From an uncultured Clostridia bacterium (GTDB lineage: Bacteria; Bacillota; Clostridia; Christensenellales; UBA1242), in assembly GCA_934757865.1 (NCBI GenBank), contig CAKVLS010000005.1:5053-69052 (forward strand): DNA of 64,000 nt. The letters are read 5' to 3'. Shown here in pieces: positions 12,001-17,511 of the stretch. Position 1 is the stretch's first letter, and each line of letters opens with the position of its first letter. Made by a program: the position numbers and the translations under genes. The notes under the pieces were generated by a model. It had not been told where the DNA came from and searched no databases. It was given only the letters and a program-made list of their open reading frames with translations.

Positions 12001-12087
12001 AATTAGAACGCCTGTTACAGCAAGTGCCACTATAACGCACAAAGCAATAACAAGCTTAATACCTTTTCTTCTTGATTCTGTTGCCAT
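1..12087 (-). CDS. giant repeat surface protein (3' end outside window)
   Basis: The frame is open from an ATG at 12087 to position 1, at least 4,029 codons, and continues past the edge. A strong ribosome binding site (AGGAGAG) lies 6 bases before the ATG. Residues 1-8 are basic and residues 9-28 form one hydrophobic segment, a signal anchor or uncleaved signal peptide. Residues about 40-2150 are about 23 tandem repeats of 80-103 residues, each ending in a motif like LYAIWQ and containing GW or GWxxxPxG; these are Listeria-Bacteroides (InlB B-repeat, PF09479) domains. From about residue 2150 the sequence changes to several dozen short turns with GGAIY and FxxN motifs, the pattern of chlamydial Pmp-type right-handed beta-helix adhesins. 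The role is inferred to be adhesion or surface binding. The cell-wall or sorting end is not visible. Confidence is high for the architecture, low for the ligand. Confidence 0.9.
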   Translation of the reverse strand, partial: MATESRRKGIKLVIALCVIVALAVTGVLIWTSRRATIRFYNLDDVESNLTSMSVSIGGTIDQPKDPVAKDQGYSFGGWYSDPNCLTEFDFDLPIQKDTTIYVKWVRKSFTVTVLRATTGGNFYEVLWTGSAKYKESISLPGTSTFMNYSWMGADDARQYPFRRANQNFLGFATRDNGIGDYNYTYLPDSSFTIPNTSVQLYAVFRGDERSFIFKPNDGEGSEKTEKGYFNENFTVPTSEGLSKKYYTFAYWCTNADGIPRDSEGNTLADVVDPVTGEVTEKAENNENCVNVYWPGQTFKINNTEPMTLYAIWKRNKVNIMIDARGGLNSLGTDGDNLVDAGLEGGYDLSTITKPTRDGYRLISYNTQENGLGTTYSLDAVLQVEEEDIALYAIWQRHLTIGYTLNTNKASDDKLTEAGGYEDFVGIDGESFTVKDIPVTVDIPNFRFLGWSLDSEATQAEYHSGDTFVLRESDFDGGVDKIYLYGIWQGDARVLRLKNTSDNQIQEISSYFGRLERLTTTPVNVDVNYMFVGWGTVEEYNYKNPDSYTGRIYEVGSQFEMGTNTEIGESRDILYSLWCPYSYDITYYTQGGRLTAISAEDQTNGYYIKDYVYKETITLYSQVEREGYRFMGWAYSSNSQECAFPTEGENGYTLVMPGNPIQLYAVWQKEYTVTFYNNADDASGLVTAITGKILGETITIPTKEVSNTGITRDNYSIIGWGSKPDGGTVYDFGTEVVLASSDMISYYAIWQGDARYVEVYNGVTKVATIEGHYGEDIPLAFEEEIADADPGQEIGGFYAMIKTSPTTEATRYDFAYGSNIKTTTLYFKDENGAAVNTLKVYIEWTNKYFSVVYELNGGIYNNDDNDDMSAYRIYKQYTTEVTLESGIPTKTRYEFKGWTETPDDDNPVLYAAGGKFVIPSHDVTLYAYWARIYSISFNSNGGTLAEGADESDLKAGSYSKGTNFIVPNNVYERTNYTFKCWSTRASGATSAGGEDYNVGDTLTITSDITLYAVWQGQEVNVTLISVDPGNAAYDTRTVQITPTPRYGDTISLGTYSSVIPAPDQGLTLKGWVIGRQPTELDIEVEYTNDYTIDSVGNIEIYAVWSAKKFYFTVGLSGGVCNNSYSDQAESYAFRQKIDMTYYSNRIKKEGYRLIGYSNTANATDADYAVDSVISMPNAGKKVFCVWIELAIITFDKNCESDTLENYVFEGVPNDAIDGEINLTNVNKMFTRDNYTLLGWSTSSTATTPDAGFSIDNDTYRILSTQDIHLFAVWEGRAIQVVFNANGGQGSNTQEQRKYGDVIDLTVDKYKRTHSDEGFSFGGWSRVAGYDNANSTVGSSFTVATDDLRVELITLYAIWNKRYFTLTLSYGDSTLGSKATPDGYDSRQVQYTSTIDLTQYVTQAKKRLGYDFLGWAENQYETNASKIYGAPNADGNPTNVTFTMPNSAVTLYALWNPIYVDVIYISDTPSGATATWSGVTPGVQSYTSKELYQLSFKLPSNKITESVSVVVPTYRFVGWILDGDSTKTIRKEGNWLQVSSRSPMTLRAQWEENRITVSVNGNGGIFTATSSGTLQVSVKEMGTYTLPTATELVRAGYRLSGYTVGGNRYDLAANPTIQITTSLIDQADIASNTVRITMLWIQQFTVSFNANNKYNDGTTGTIDDKTVDSGTAIVLPNCSATEGFNRPHYKFLYWNTQPDGKGTTYNAGNSVTVYASYTLYAIWEGDDRQITLNFSTNKVGKWSGGDVTTKTFSGLKYGDEIDLGKTDYTGECTEDAGFKLGGWTDIPYTGDDVIFKVKFLFGSIYTVEGDDASPNIQLYAVWEARSYKVSYDTNGGVFSDGSNRKDGTEIAYGNNFTVDGSLVGYNPSATKQFYTLVGWSIDRNFDWNKKNTRPVNWEEPSNSYNYIYKSGDTSSEKAGFKMPSKDVVLYAIWEPVQINISIYNDKDSMGTVSDTQTVRYGDTYTLRTISEVDAAQIKPDHNFDKWQHLNTDKSTILGSYAGGTTLKISEELMSENEATAPTKTIIFVGTWIPQTVYFVIDGNEGLFGENNTHTVQSSVGREIVLPKVKETDTSYQLTRENFALDSFNTTRNGSGANYKPGATIQIPSLNDSRVKEETITFGDEEITTYVFRVYAQWQEAEAYIYLSDTRKENPFYKTLGEAIDDAATGNRVIIIKDCYIKNKITISKSVTIEAEDSDKTIYRYIGTEDNSFADAYKGVCIEVTTTGQLNVGVDNADYEGPVVYFDGQSGKYTTVVESFIVLKGSATIYNGVVFRNTYAATGGAFSVDDTNASLVLKYVSFDTNMADGNGGAIAITKANNISISNSNFYGNVSKTGFGGAISNGGTLDLQANLFERNQAARGGAIYNTGDVTDRNNIYNINIAQNYGGAIYNSGNLYSLTGGDTGYAGNAGGIFTNNTSNTAGGAVYNDATTGTADNMIISNVTFGVDDDIDYEKANSANSGGAVFNAGKINISSSRFYFNNTVDNGEGGAIGTNGTKATLFIKGCTLKGNKANKGNGGALYVASGIATIGEDGASSSVNTFIGNSVTTGKGHAMVVAGGTVNVYYAIFREHVFTENSNYGGVVNQNGGVLNFFGGTITENTLLSIDSNDVGGYGGGLLISNGTCNIKNLTIDNNTAKYGGGIAIIGSGSVVMTNGEIYANKAGLGGGIYLRDSNSSLTLNGGIIGAPNEEQGNQAVGFDDSNLGLGGGIYAKGTVNINGATIRYNYTNGNGGGIYTNGILNLVSGKINNNSCARSGGAIYADATGGGTNGSVRFKCSSSVSFVIEGNLCADGSYPLCVYDESSVGYANGIYTETKVIISGYMVIGYNSDESILNDIFLAVRDTATNPTSKIVVFDSGESYKLNSETKICISSIVAVMGDKLVLFPSVTDAKNEIGKFSFAGDDAGFRLDEKYLKLGNYAATIIRGGNEVFYSTLTEAYLDAVSGETINVYKNIVLTNDLAVYEESNGLADIQEAALGENKVAGVSIQDTFYISKKITLVSGGDYSITRGDLTGDMFTVVGDGQLILGTKTPGSTMLTIKGGGDVTTGSIVKVEFSESFTTGALADEYQLTVYNGAKLTQNKAEKGGAIYNLGKVVVKGGDITRNKAESDDGGLGGGIYSEGSTSFLYLTEDAKISYNTAYEGGGIFINSDSDDSNALVMDSETAAVTYNTSTYAGGGIYIQDGAFNMTAGEISYNTSNEMGGSYPGGGGVYLASGSSMTTNAKAANNETNAAYIQIKNNKTKSAGGGVAVDNATFTFNIGYITENNATVGGGVAIINTSNAEGATGKFISKNTGYFNHIVANTATNGGAINIVKGSATLSYIKITENKASNGAGIYVEDTLSVGYRTYVGDASTGKGNTAETNGGGIFISNDGSLTQFEGNTSSAQNLIVSANEATNGMGGGICNYGTMTFGYYNDIYGNRAATGGGIANADTTSKFYINAYGEVYRNTATGEMLGGGGLYNIGLVQFNKGFQFGSTSTIANGNSAVRGGGVYNGGDFIIGSETEKKAVGEVKISYNTASLFGGGLYMSNGKYADYNTSCVNINNNVQTLSAGGGGGVCIDGGTVVTKYYPNYNMNGTTLNYNCWMRVDANSSNGTGGGMLITGTSESGVILNSFYCTSNSATGRGGGLAVLGASKVYLGSDSLGENNGTSHISSNNTSSVGACMYLDTILYIQSNLTTYWMGNTAWAGEIYLANPRAYLEFKKRTDSTSYYPVISQLNIRANSYTDGRRIARFYEYIKTIQEVGNGGEMVNVEYTTTFAEDYYKKFVCNVSNNYGVGYDDNGYVVFAEPVAYNYNRGTYHATLAQACDAAANGSVIVILKSHTVTDQVKIIDKGLFFVLSSDIILTRSPKLLGDMFRIFTSTLNTDYNVYFNYNWGVPGYGIFKNVYFGNNTLTLDGNKDNPTLKQQTINKWGKEDTYGSYSTRGSLIGANGGLYRLDENNKVVPQTTNASYLFGHQIISASQNLYINGNKITETTHGNWNVWPARASLSVRNMSFKNNFSAYAGGAITYKGYCSGSTYRTLSVQNCTF

Positions 12088-12697
12088 TTTAATCTCTCCT
12101 TAAAATTAACATTTGGGCAAGTCAAACATTTCTAGGCTATAGCCTAAAAAAGTGCTTGTCCAGTAATTAGTCCAACAAGTCCACACTTATTTTGCCAAGC
12201 AAAAGAAGTTTTAATCGACTTTTATTTACCTTCTTCCTTTTGGCAAAACAAGATAAAAAACTAGTTGTACATAATAATATAATTATATTATATACACAAG
12301 CCCACCCTTTGGCAAGAAAAAAAACAGATTTTAGAGCACTTTTCCAAACTTTTTTACAAGAGAAAATTTTGTACAAGCAAAGCAATCTGTAAATCATCAA
12401 TATTTTGTGGCAATTTACGCCAGCAATTTCCATACATTAAAGGCATAAAGACAACAAAAAACCTTCTCTAAGCCTTCTCAAAAACTTCTCTTCACTATAC
12501 CCCTCATATAACTGTCCTAAATACGCTCTGCACCTTCTCTAAATACTCTCTATACCGTCTCTAAATACTCTCATAAAAATATAGCCTTTTTTATTTTGCA
12601 AAACTTAAGTTTTTACTATTTAATTTTTCTAAAAAAAATTACCTAAATTAAGGTAGTTTTTTTCGTTATCTTGACCAAAAAAAACGATACAAAAATA
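12088..12697. other. intergenic region with palindrome and short repeats
   Basis: About 610 bases with no convincing gene. The leader of the giant gene contains a perfect 14-base palindrome at 12133-12146 (TAGGCTATAGCCTA). Positions 12467-12572 hold degenerate copies of a short unit containing TCTCTAAATACTCTC, two of them nearly exact at about 12536 and 12558. Two open frames of 66 and 88 codons overlap on opposite strands here; they have no ribosome binding site or protein-like composition and are not called. Confidence 0.6.
12133..12146. promoter_or_regulatory. 14-base perfect palindrome in leader of giant gene
   Basis: TAGGCTATAGCCTA reads the same on both strands and lies about 46 bases upstream of the ATG of the giant surface-protein gene. 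It could be a small operator or a short RNA hairpin. Only the symmetry is seen; a function is inferred. Confidence 0.35.
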
Positions 12698-13360
12698 TTA
12701 GTCAAAATAACCCTTGTAAATATACTTCAAAGTTAAAATTAAGTTATCAAAAAGTTGCCTTTTTGCAGGCGTATTTTTTAAGCTATTTAACTGCCAAAGA
12801 GCGTCTTTTGCGAGAGCCAAAATAGCAAGATTTTTATCATCAGTATTTTGCTCATTTGTGCGGCAATTTTTGTATGTATTATCTAGGTAATTTGAGCTGC
12901 CAGAAATTCTATCTTTTCCGCTATTTATAAGGCTTTTAGGGTTTTTATATGTATGCAGATTTTTGCCATTATTTAACTCTTTTTTATGGCTATTTATTGG
13001 GCAAAAATACGGCTCGCCTTTTAGCTCAAAATACGTCTTGCAAAGGCTCTTAGTTAGGGCGTTTATCTCTATATTTTTTTTGATATTTTTTGAGGCAAAA
13101 TTGGTGTATTTTTTTATGTAAATACTATCAAAATCAAATTCAATTAAAGTCCCAATAAGGCTCTCAAAATTAGCAAAAAATTGCTCAATATTTTGTCCGT
13201 CATTTTGGGCAAAATTATACTCATTTTCCGTCTCACTTTGGCTATCATTTAGCCCCATAATTGAGCCGTTATTTTGGTACTTTTTTGCGTATTCTCTGGC
13301 TAATTTTTCAAAGTCTTTTGCGTCAAATCTATCTATATAATCATTATAATTTCCGCTCAT
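12698..13360 (-). CDS. hypothetical protein, 220 aa
   Basis: I do not recognise this protein. The ATG at 13360 has an AAAGG ribosome binding site 7 bases upstream. The protein is hydrophilic, rich in Asn, Lys and Asp, with no signal peptide or membrane segment. The middle (about residues 118-170) is low-complexity and Asn-rich, while the two ends look helical. It stands alone between the giant surface gene and recR, on the same strand, with gaps of several hundred bases on each side. The intergenic DNA on both sides repeats tracts like ATTTTTAG, so the gene sits in weakly constrained DNA. It is probably a lineage-specific protein. Confidence 0.65.
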   Translation of the reverse strand: MSGNYNDYIDRFDAKDFEKLAREYAKKYQNNGSIMGLNDSQSETENEYNFAQNDGQNIEQFFANFESLIGTLIEFDFDSIYIKKYTNFASKNIKKNIEINALTKSLCKTYFELKGEPYFCPINSHKKELNNGKNLHTYKNPKSLINSGKDRISGSSNYLDNTYKNCRTNEQNTDDKNLAILALAKDALWQLNSLKNTPAKRQLFDNLILTLKYIYKGYFD

Positions 13361-13739
13361 ATTTTACCTTTTTGGATTTCTATTTTTACATCATTTGAGT
13401 ACCTTTTTTAGGTCTATAACTATGTATTATCTTAGGTTATTTTGTGCAATTTTAGTTATTTTTGGTGACAATTTTGGGCTATTTTTGAGGGTTTTTTGCT
13501 AATTTTTAGCACTTTTTTACCTATATTTTAGGGCGTTTTTACCGATTATTTTACTAGCCTATTATAACTTATAGCTCTATCTTATAGCCCTGTAATATTG
13601 CATTTATTTTACTTATAATCTATATGAAATAGCAGCTTTTTTTGTTAAAAATGCAACAAAAAAACAGCTTAAAGCTATGATAACTCCATAGTTTTAGGCT
13701 GTTTAGATTTAATATATTTTAGATTTTATAAGCTATATT
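13361..13739. other. intergenic region, A+T-rich
   Basis: About 380 bases without a gene. The only structure I see is an A/T-rich inverted repeat at 13631-13669 (AGCAGC then a T-run, loop, and an A-run ending CAGCT), which lies downstream of recR and could end its transcript. Confidence 0.5.
13631..13669 (-). terminator. possible terminator after recR operon
   Basis: An inverted repeat pairs GCTTTTTTTGTT with AACAAAAAAACAGC around an 8-base loop, about 70 bases beyond the recR stop codon. On the minus strand the distal arm is T-rich. The stem is mostly A-T pairs, so strength is uncertain. Confidence 0.35.
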
Positions 13740-14330
13740 TTATAACTCTTTACGAGCTTCGATAGCTTTGGTCAAAGTTACCTCATCGGCATACTCAAGC
13801 TCTGCGCCCATAGATATACCTTGCGCTAGGCGTGTGACTTTGATACCAAGAGGTTTTAGAATTTTTGCAATATATAAAGCGGTAGCCTCACCCTCAACAT
13901 CAGGGTTTGTCGCTACGATTACTTCTTTTATATCCTCAAGATTAACTCTTATTAGTAGCTCTTTTAGTTTGATATCGTCTGCAGTTTTGCCCTCCATAGG
14001 ATTGATGCAACCATGCAAAACATGATATAAGCAGTTAAAATTACGCACTTTTTCAAGGACAGCAACATCTTTTGGCTCTTTTACAACACAAATAATATTG
14101 CTCTCTCTAGTCTTGCAAATATCACAGTATTCGTCCTCTGCGAAGTTTCCGCAACGCTTACAAAACTTGACATTGTCTTTTGCGTCAATAATTGCTTGAG
14201 ATAGGTCTTGGACTTTTTGTCTATCGCTTGACAAAATGCTATATGCATATCTCTGTGCAGTTTTGTATCCAACGCCCGGAAGCATCATAAAAGCACCAAT
14301 AAGTCTTTCTAGGGATTTAACATTTCCCAT
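13740..14330 (-). CDS. recR: recombination protein RecR
   Basis: RecR works with RecF and RecO in the cytoplasm to load RecA on gapped DNA. The 196-residue length is typical. An N-terminal helix-hairpin-helix (LPGVGYKTAQRYA, residues 17-29) is followed by a four-cysteine zinc finger (C57, C60, C69, C72) and a Toprim domain at about 78-172 with EPKD and the ATNPDVEGEATALYI motif. The start lies two bases after the ybaB stop, so it is co-transcribed with dnaX-ybaB, the standard order in Bacillota. The C-terminal Walker-like region ends in a short RKEL tail. Nothing appears unusual. Confidence 0.97.
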   Translation of the reverse strand: MGNVKSLERLIGAFMMLPGVGYKTAQRYAYSILSSDRQKVQDLSQAIIDAKDNVKFCKRCGNFAEDEYCDICKTRESNIICVVKEPKDVAVLEKVRNFNCLYHVLHGCINPMEGKTADDIKLKELLIRVNLEDIKEVIVATNPDVEGEATALYIAKILKPLGIKVTRLAQGISMGAELEYADEVTLTKAIEARKEL

Positions 14331-14332
14331 TA

Positions 14333-14671
14333 TTAAAACATACCTCCGCCCATAGGTCCTAGGGTATCTTTTTTAGTCTTTTCGGCTTGAGCTTGAGCAT
14401 CGTTGATAGCGGCTAGTATCAAATCTTCTAGCATCTCAACATCGTCTGGGTCAACTGCCTCAGGTTTAATTCTTACGGCTTTGACAACGCCGTGACCTGA
14501 GCAAACAACCTCTACCATATTGCCACTACAAGTGCCTATGACTTCCATATCTTCTAGTTCTTGATTTTTTCTTTGCAAATCTTCTTGCATCTTTTGGGCT
14601 TGTTTTAGCATATTTTGCATATTACCTCCGCCGAAGCCTCCAAATCCGCCACCGAATCCACCTTTATACAT
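14333..14671 (-). CDS. nucleoid-associated protein, YbaB/EbfC family
   Basis: A small DNA-binding dimer usually encoded between dnaX and recR. The 112 residues start with a Gly/Phe-rich tail (residues 3-15, FGGGFGGFGGG), then the conserved MQNMLKQAQKMQEDLQ helix at about 18-33, the family core (MVEVVCSGHGVVKAVRI, around 52-68) and a Pro-Met-Gly-rich end. The ribosome binding site AAGGAG directly follows the stop codon of the frameshifted dnaX frame at 14689, so translation is likely coupled to synthesis of full-length DnaX. The gene is two bases upstream of recR. Confidence 0.95.
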   Translation of the reverse strand: MYKGGFGGGFGGFGGGNMQNMLKQAQKMQEDLQRKNQELEDMEVIGTCSGNMVEVVCSGHGVVKAVRIKPEAVDPDDVEMLEDLILAAINDAQAQAEKTKKDTLGPMGGGMF

Positions 14672-14688
14672 AACAAAAATTCTCCTTT

Positions 14689-15063
14689 TTACTCTTTTAT
14701 TTTTAGGCTGTTGCCAAATTTTCTTTTTAGGATTTCCAAATCTTTTTGGACATAATCTTCAGGTTTTGAGTACACAATCTCGATTTTTGCGACACTGTCA
14801 ATAGTTCTTAGCGTCTGTTCCAAAAGTTCAAGGTTGGTCTTGCCTGCGATAATGTTATATAGATATTCATCTTCTATACATACTATGAGTTTGTCCCCAT
14901 CAAGAGATACCTTGCGGACATCTCCGCACGCTGTATATAGGGCAGTATATTCTTTTTGTCTTAAAGCGAAAACTACTCTGCCCCATAAAGCAGTAGCCGT
15001 AGCGTCTGGGTCTAGATGAACATCATTTACTACTGTTTTTGTGTAATTTTCTTTAATTAGTTT
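14689..15063 (-). CDS. dnaX: DnaX C-terminal (tau) domain in the -1 frame
   Basis: No start codon is needed: the frame continues dnaX after a -1 shift at the A9 run. It encodes 124 residues with the sequence pattern of the DnaX C-terminal domain (ALWGRVVFALRQKE, ALYTACGDVRKVSLDG, then a beta-rich stretch ending in a KxE-rich tail). Reading through gives a product of about 492 residues instead of 369. In Bacillota this region contacts the replicative polymerase and helicase. The stop at 14689 is followed immediately by the ybaB ribosome binding site. The strong family match in a frame lacking its own start shows it belongs to dnaX and is not spacer DNA. A fixed frameshift mutation or a sequencing error is the alternative. 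Confidence 0.88.
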   Translation of the reverse strand, partial: KLIKENYTKTVVNDVHLDPDATATALWGRVVFALRQKEYTALYTACGDVRKVSLDGDKLIVCIEDEYLYNIIAGKTNLELLEQTLRTIDSVAKIEIVYSKPEDYVQKDLEILKRKFGNSLKIKE

Positions 15064-16166
15064 TTTTTTGCACCATTTTCATCAAGGCTTGCACACTCAA
15101 GGCATGTTATCTCAAGCAAAACTCTTGGGTTAAGCGCATATTTTAGGTCGCCCTCTATGCTGCTTAGCTTTTCCATAAAGGCAAGTAGTTTCTTGGTGCT
15201 TACTTTGTCACTTTGAGATTTTAGTCTCTCATACATCTCAGCAGGAAGTGCCAAAATGTCAGTGCTATCTTTACAACTTTTGATAACCATTAGGTCTCTA
15301 AAGTGTGTTGTCAAATCTTTTGATAGAGAGATTAAGTTTTTGCCACTGACAAAAGCAGCGTGGACTTCGTCCAAAACTCCGCCGATATCTCCAGATATCA
15401 TATTGTCAGCAAGTTTGATTATGCTCTCTCTGTCTGATATGCCAAGTACATCAAGTACTGTGCTATATGTTACTTTGTTATTGCCATAAGCTATTACGCT
15501 ATCGGCTATTGATAAAGTATCTCTTACTGAGCCCTCGCCAGCTTTTGCGATGACTTTTAGAGAATCTTCATCATATTCTATCTTCATCTCGTCAAAGATG
15601 TCTTTTAGTAATTTTTCAAGAAGGTTGACGCTAACAAGTCTAAAGTCAAATCTTAAACATCTTGAAAGTATAGTTGCAGGAAGTTTTCTAACCTCGGTAG
15701 TAGCTAAGATAAATACCGCATGTGCAGGTGGCTCTTCTAGAGTTTTTAGCAAGGCATTAAATGCGTTGATACTTAGCATGTGCACCTCGTCTATTATGTA
15801 GACTTTGTATTTTGCGTTAACGGGTGGGAATTTGACTTTGTCTCTAATTTCTCTTATCTCATCAACACCATTATTAGATGCAGCATCTATCTCTAATATA
15901 TCCATATTAGCTTCGTCTTCTAAAGCTTTGCAAACAGCACATTTGCCACATGGAGAGCCATTAACAGGACTTAGACAGTTAATCGCCTTAGAAAAAATCT
16001 TAGCACAAGTAGTTTTACCTGTTCCACGACTACCAGTAAATAGGTATGCGTGAGCAATATTTCCGCTTTTGATCTGGTTAATCAAAGTAGTAGTGATATG
16101 GTCTTGTCCTATGACTTTGTCAAAAGTCGTTGGTCTGTATTTACGATACAAAGCAACTGCACACAT
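15057..16166 (-). CDS. dnaX: DNA polymerase III subunit gamma/tau (zero-frame, gamma-like product)
   Basis: The clamp-loader ATPase of the replisome. Seen: N-terminal ALYRKYRPTTFDKVIGQ, Walker A GSRGTGKT (45-52), zinc-binding cysteines C64, C73, C76 and C79, Walker B DEVH (126-129), sensor 1 near LSRC, and the third domain to about residue 360. The zero frame stops right after GCA AAA AAA AAC, so it makes a 369-residue gamma-like protein without the tau C-terminus. The start ATG at 16166 has only a weak upstream purine signal (AAAGGAAAC). It lies between sigH and ybaB on the same strand. Confidence 0.95.
   Translation of the reverse strand: MCAVALYRKYRPTTFDKVIGQDHITTTLINQIKSGNIAHAYLFTGSRGTGKTTCAKIFSKAINCLSPVNGSPCGKCAVCKALEDEANMDILEIDAASNNGVDEIREIRDKVKFPPVNAKYKVYIIDEVHMLSINAFNALLKTLEEPPAHAVFILATTEVRKLPATILSRCLRFDFRLVSVNLLEKLLKDIFDEMKIEYDEDSLKVIAKAGEGSVRDTLSIADSVIAYGNNKVTYSTVLDVLGISDRESIIKLADNMISGDIGGVLDEVHAAFVSGKNLISLSKDLTTHFRDLMVIKSCKDSTDILALPAEMYERLKSQSDKVSTKKLLAFMEKLSSIEGDLKYALNPRVLLEITCLECASLDENGAKKN
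15060..15069 (-). promoter_or_regulatory. dnaX: A9 slippery site for dnaX frameshifting
   Basis: On the coding strand nine A residues are followed by C and a TAA stop. In the zero frame this contains the heptamer A AAA AAC, a classical -1 slip site, and the nine-A length equals that known for transcriptional slippage in Thermus thermophilus dnaX. I see no strong internal Shine-Dalgarno or downstream hairpin, which favours slippage of polymerase over programmed ribosomal slipping, but both are possible. Confidence 0.8.
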
Positions 16167-16180
16167 AATTTTGTTTCCTT

Positions 16181-16786
16181 TTATTTTTTTAGATATTTCA
16201 GTTTTATTTTAATCCTATTTAGGGCATTGTCAATGCTTTTAGGGTCTTTTGCAAGTTTTTTAGAAATTTCTATATAGTTATAGCCTTCTATATATAGTTT
16301 CAAAACTCGTCTCTCAAAGTCACTAAGCTTTTCGTTAATAGAAGTATTTATCTCGGCGATTTTTTCGTGAGATAACATACTCTCTTCTGGGTTCAAACTC
16401 TCCGCACAAACATAAAAGCCTACTTCTTCGTTGTCCTCTTCGTCAGTTTTGCCTACGACAATTTTGCCTTGGGTATCTATAGAAAAGTACCCCATCATAG
16501 CTTTGTTTTTATCTCTGCTGGCAAGCTTGACCGCTTGAAGTAGCCTTCTTGTAACGCATAGGCTAGCAAAATTTTTGAAGGGTATTCCACTGTCTTCTTT
16601 GTAGCTTAAGCAAGCAGAATATAGTCCTATCATAGCCTCTTGCATTAGGTCATCAGGACCTGCGCCGACTAAGAAATATTTTCTTGTTATACTATTAAGC
16701 CTCTGGTTGTATCTTTTGGTTATCTCCTCAAAGGCCATTTCATCACCGCTAGCAACTTTTTTTACTAGTTCTTCGTCAGTTATCAT
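16181..16786 (-). CDS. sigH: RNA polymerase sigma factor SigH
   Basis: An alternative sigma-70 family factor that in Bacillota directs early sporulation genes. The 201 residues show region 2 (NSITRKYFLVGAGPDDLMQEAMIGLYSA, 31-58; polymerase core and -10 contact) and region 4 with a helix-turn-helix (NYIEISKKLAKDPKSIDNAL, about 169-188). Unlike ECF factors the linker is long (about 100-130). Its ATG overlaps the rlmB stop by four bases (ATGA), and mrnC-rlmB-sigH is the conserved order in Bacillus, which decides the assignment over a generic ECF factor. SpoIIE and CwlD elsewhere in the window fit a sporulating host. Confidence 0.92.
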   Translation of the reverse strand: MITDEELVKKVASGDEMAFEEITKRYNQRLNSITRKYFLVGAGPDDLMQEAMIGLYSACLSYKEDSGIPFKNFASLCVTRRLLQAVKLASRDKNKAMMGYFSIDTQGKIVVGKTDEEDNEEVGFYVCAESLNPEESMLSHEKIAEINTSINEKLSDFERRVLKLYIEGYNYIEISKKLAKDPKSIDNALNRIKIKLKYLKK

Positions 16787-17511
16787 TTGAAATTCCTTTG
16801 TCTTACTATCTCATATACTATGGCGCTAGTAGCGGTAGAAGCATTAAGCGAATTAACTTTTCCGTACATAGGTAGTTTGATCATACCATCACAAAGCTCA
16901 CCAGTTAGTCTTGATATACCTTTACCTTCATTACCGATAACTATTGCTACTGGGCCTGTAAGGTTGGTCTTATATACATACTCGCCTTCCATATCTGCAC
17001 CATAAACCCAAAAGCCTTCTTTTTTAAGTCTTTCAATCATTTGGTTGATGTTGGCAGTTCTGCATATAGGTAAATGGTTGCAAGCGCCAGCACTTGTCTT
17101 AATAACAGTTGCATTGACAGCGCAAGCTCTCATCTTTGGTATAACTACACCATGAACACCGGCACACTCACAGACTCTAACTATGCTGCCCAAATTGTGT
17201 GGGTCCTCAATATTGTCAAGAATAACTACAAAAGGTTGCTCTCCACGACTGCCAGCTAGTGCGATAATATCTTCTATCTCGCTATAAACAAAGTCTGTAA
17301 TCTCTGCAACGAAGCCTTGATGACGACCAGTTTCGCTTGCTCTATCAAGAACTTTTTTGTCTACAAAGTTGATAGAAACATTTTTTTCTCTAGCTAGACT
17401 TATAATTCTGTTGCTGTGCTCGTCAGTTAGTCCCTTAGCTACCATTAGTTTATTAAAAGTTTTTCCGGCAGAAAGTGCCTCATAAACGCTATTTTTTCCT
17501 TCGATAATCAT
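16783..17511 (-). CDS. rlmB: 23S rRNA 2'-O-methyltransferase RlmB-like (SpoU family)
   Basis: A SpoU/TrmH-type SPOUT methyltransferase that modifies a guanosine in 23S rRNA (position 2251 in E. coli RlmB). The N-terminal substrate-binding domain (residues 1-75, starting IIEGKNSVYEAL) precedes the catalytic knot with the three SpoU motifs: NIEDPHNLGSIVR (about 100-112), IVIGNEGKGIS (190-200) and MYGKVNSLNAS (214-224). The length of 242 is normal. It overlaps both mrnC and sigH by four bases, so the three genes form one translationally coupled operon. Confidence 0.95.
   Translation of the reverse strand: MIIEGKNSVYEALSAGKTFNKLMVAKGLTDEHSNRIISLAREKNVSINFVDKKVLDRASETGRHQGFVAEITDFVYSEIEDIIALAGSRGEQPFVVILDNIEDPHNLGSIVRVCECAGVHGVVIPKMRACAVNATVIKTSAGACNHLPICRTANINQMIERLKKEGFWVYGADMEGEYVYKTNLTGPVAIVIGNEGKGISRLTGELCDGMIKLPMYGKVNSLNASTATSAIVYEIVRQRNFK

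Noticed and set aside
12167..12433. An 88-codon minus-strand frame and an overlapping 66-codon plus-strand frame in the spacer upstream of the giant gene
   Set aside because: They overlap on opposite strands in A+T-rich spacer DNA; neither has a ribosome binding site or a family-like pattern.
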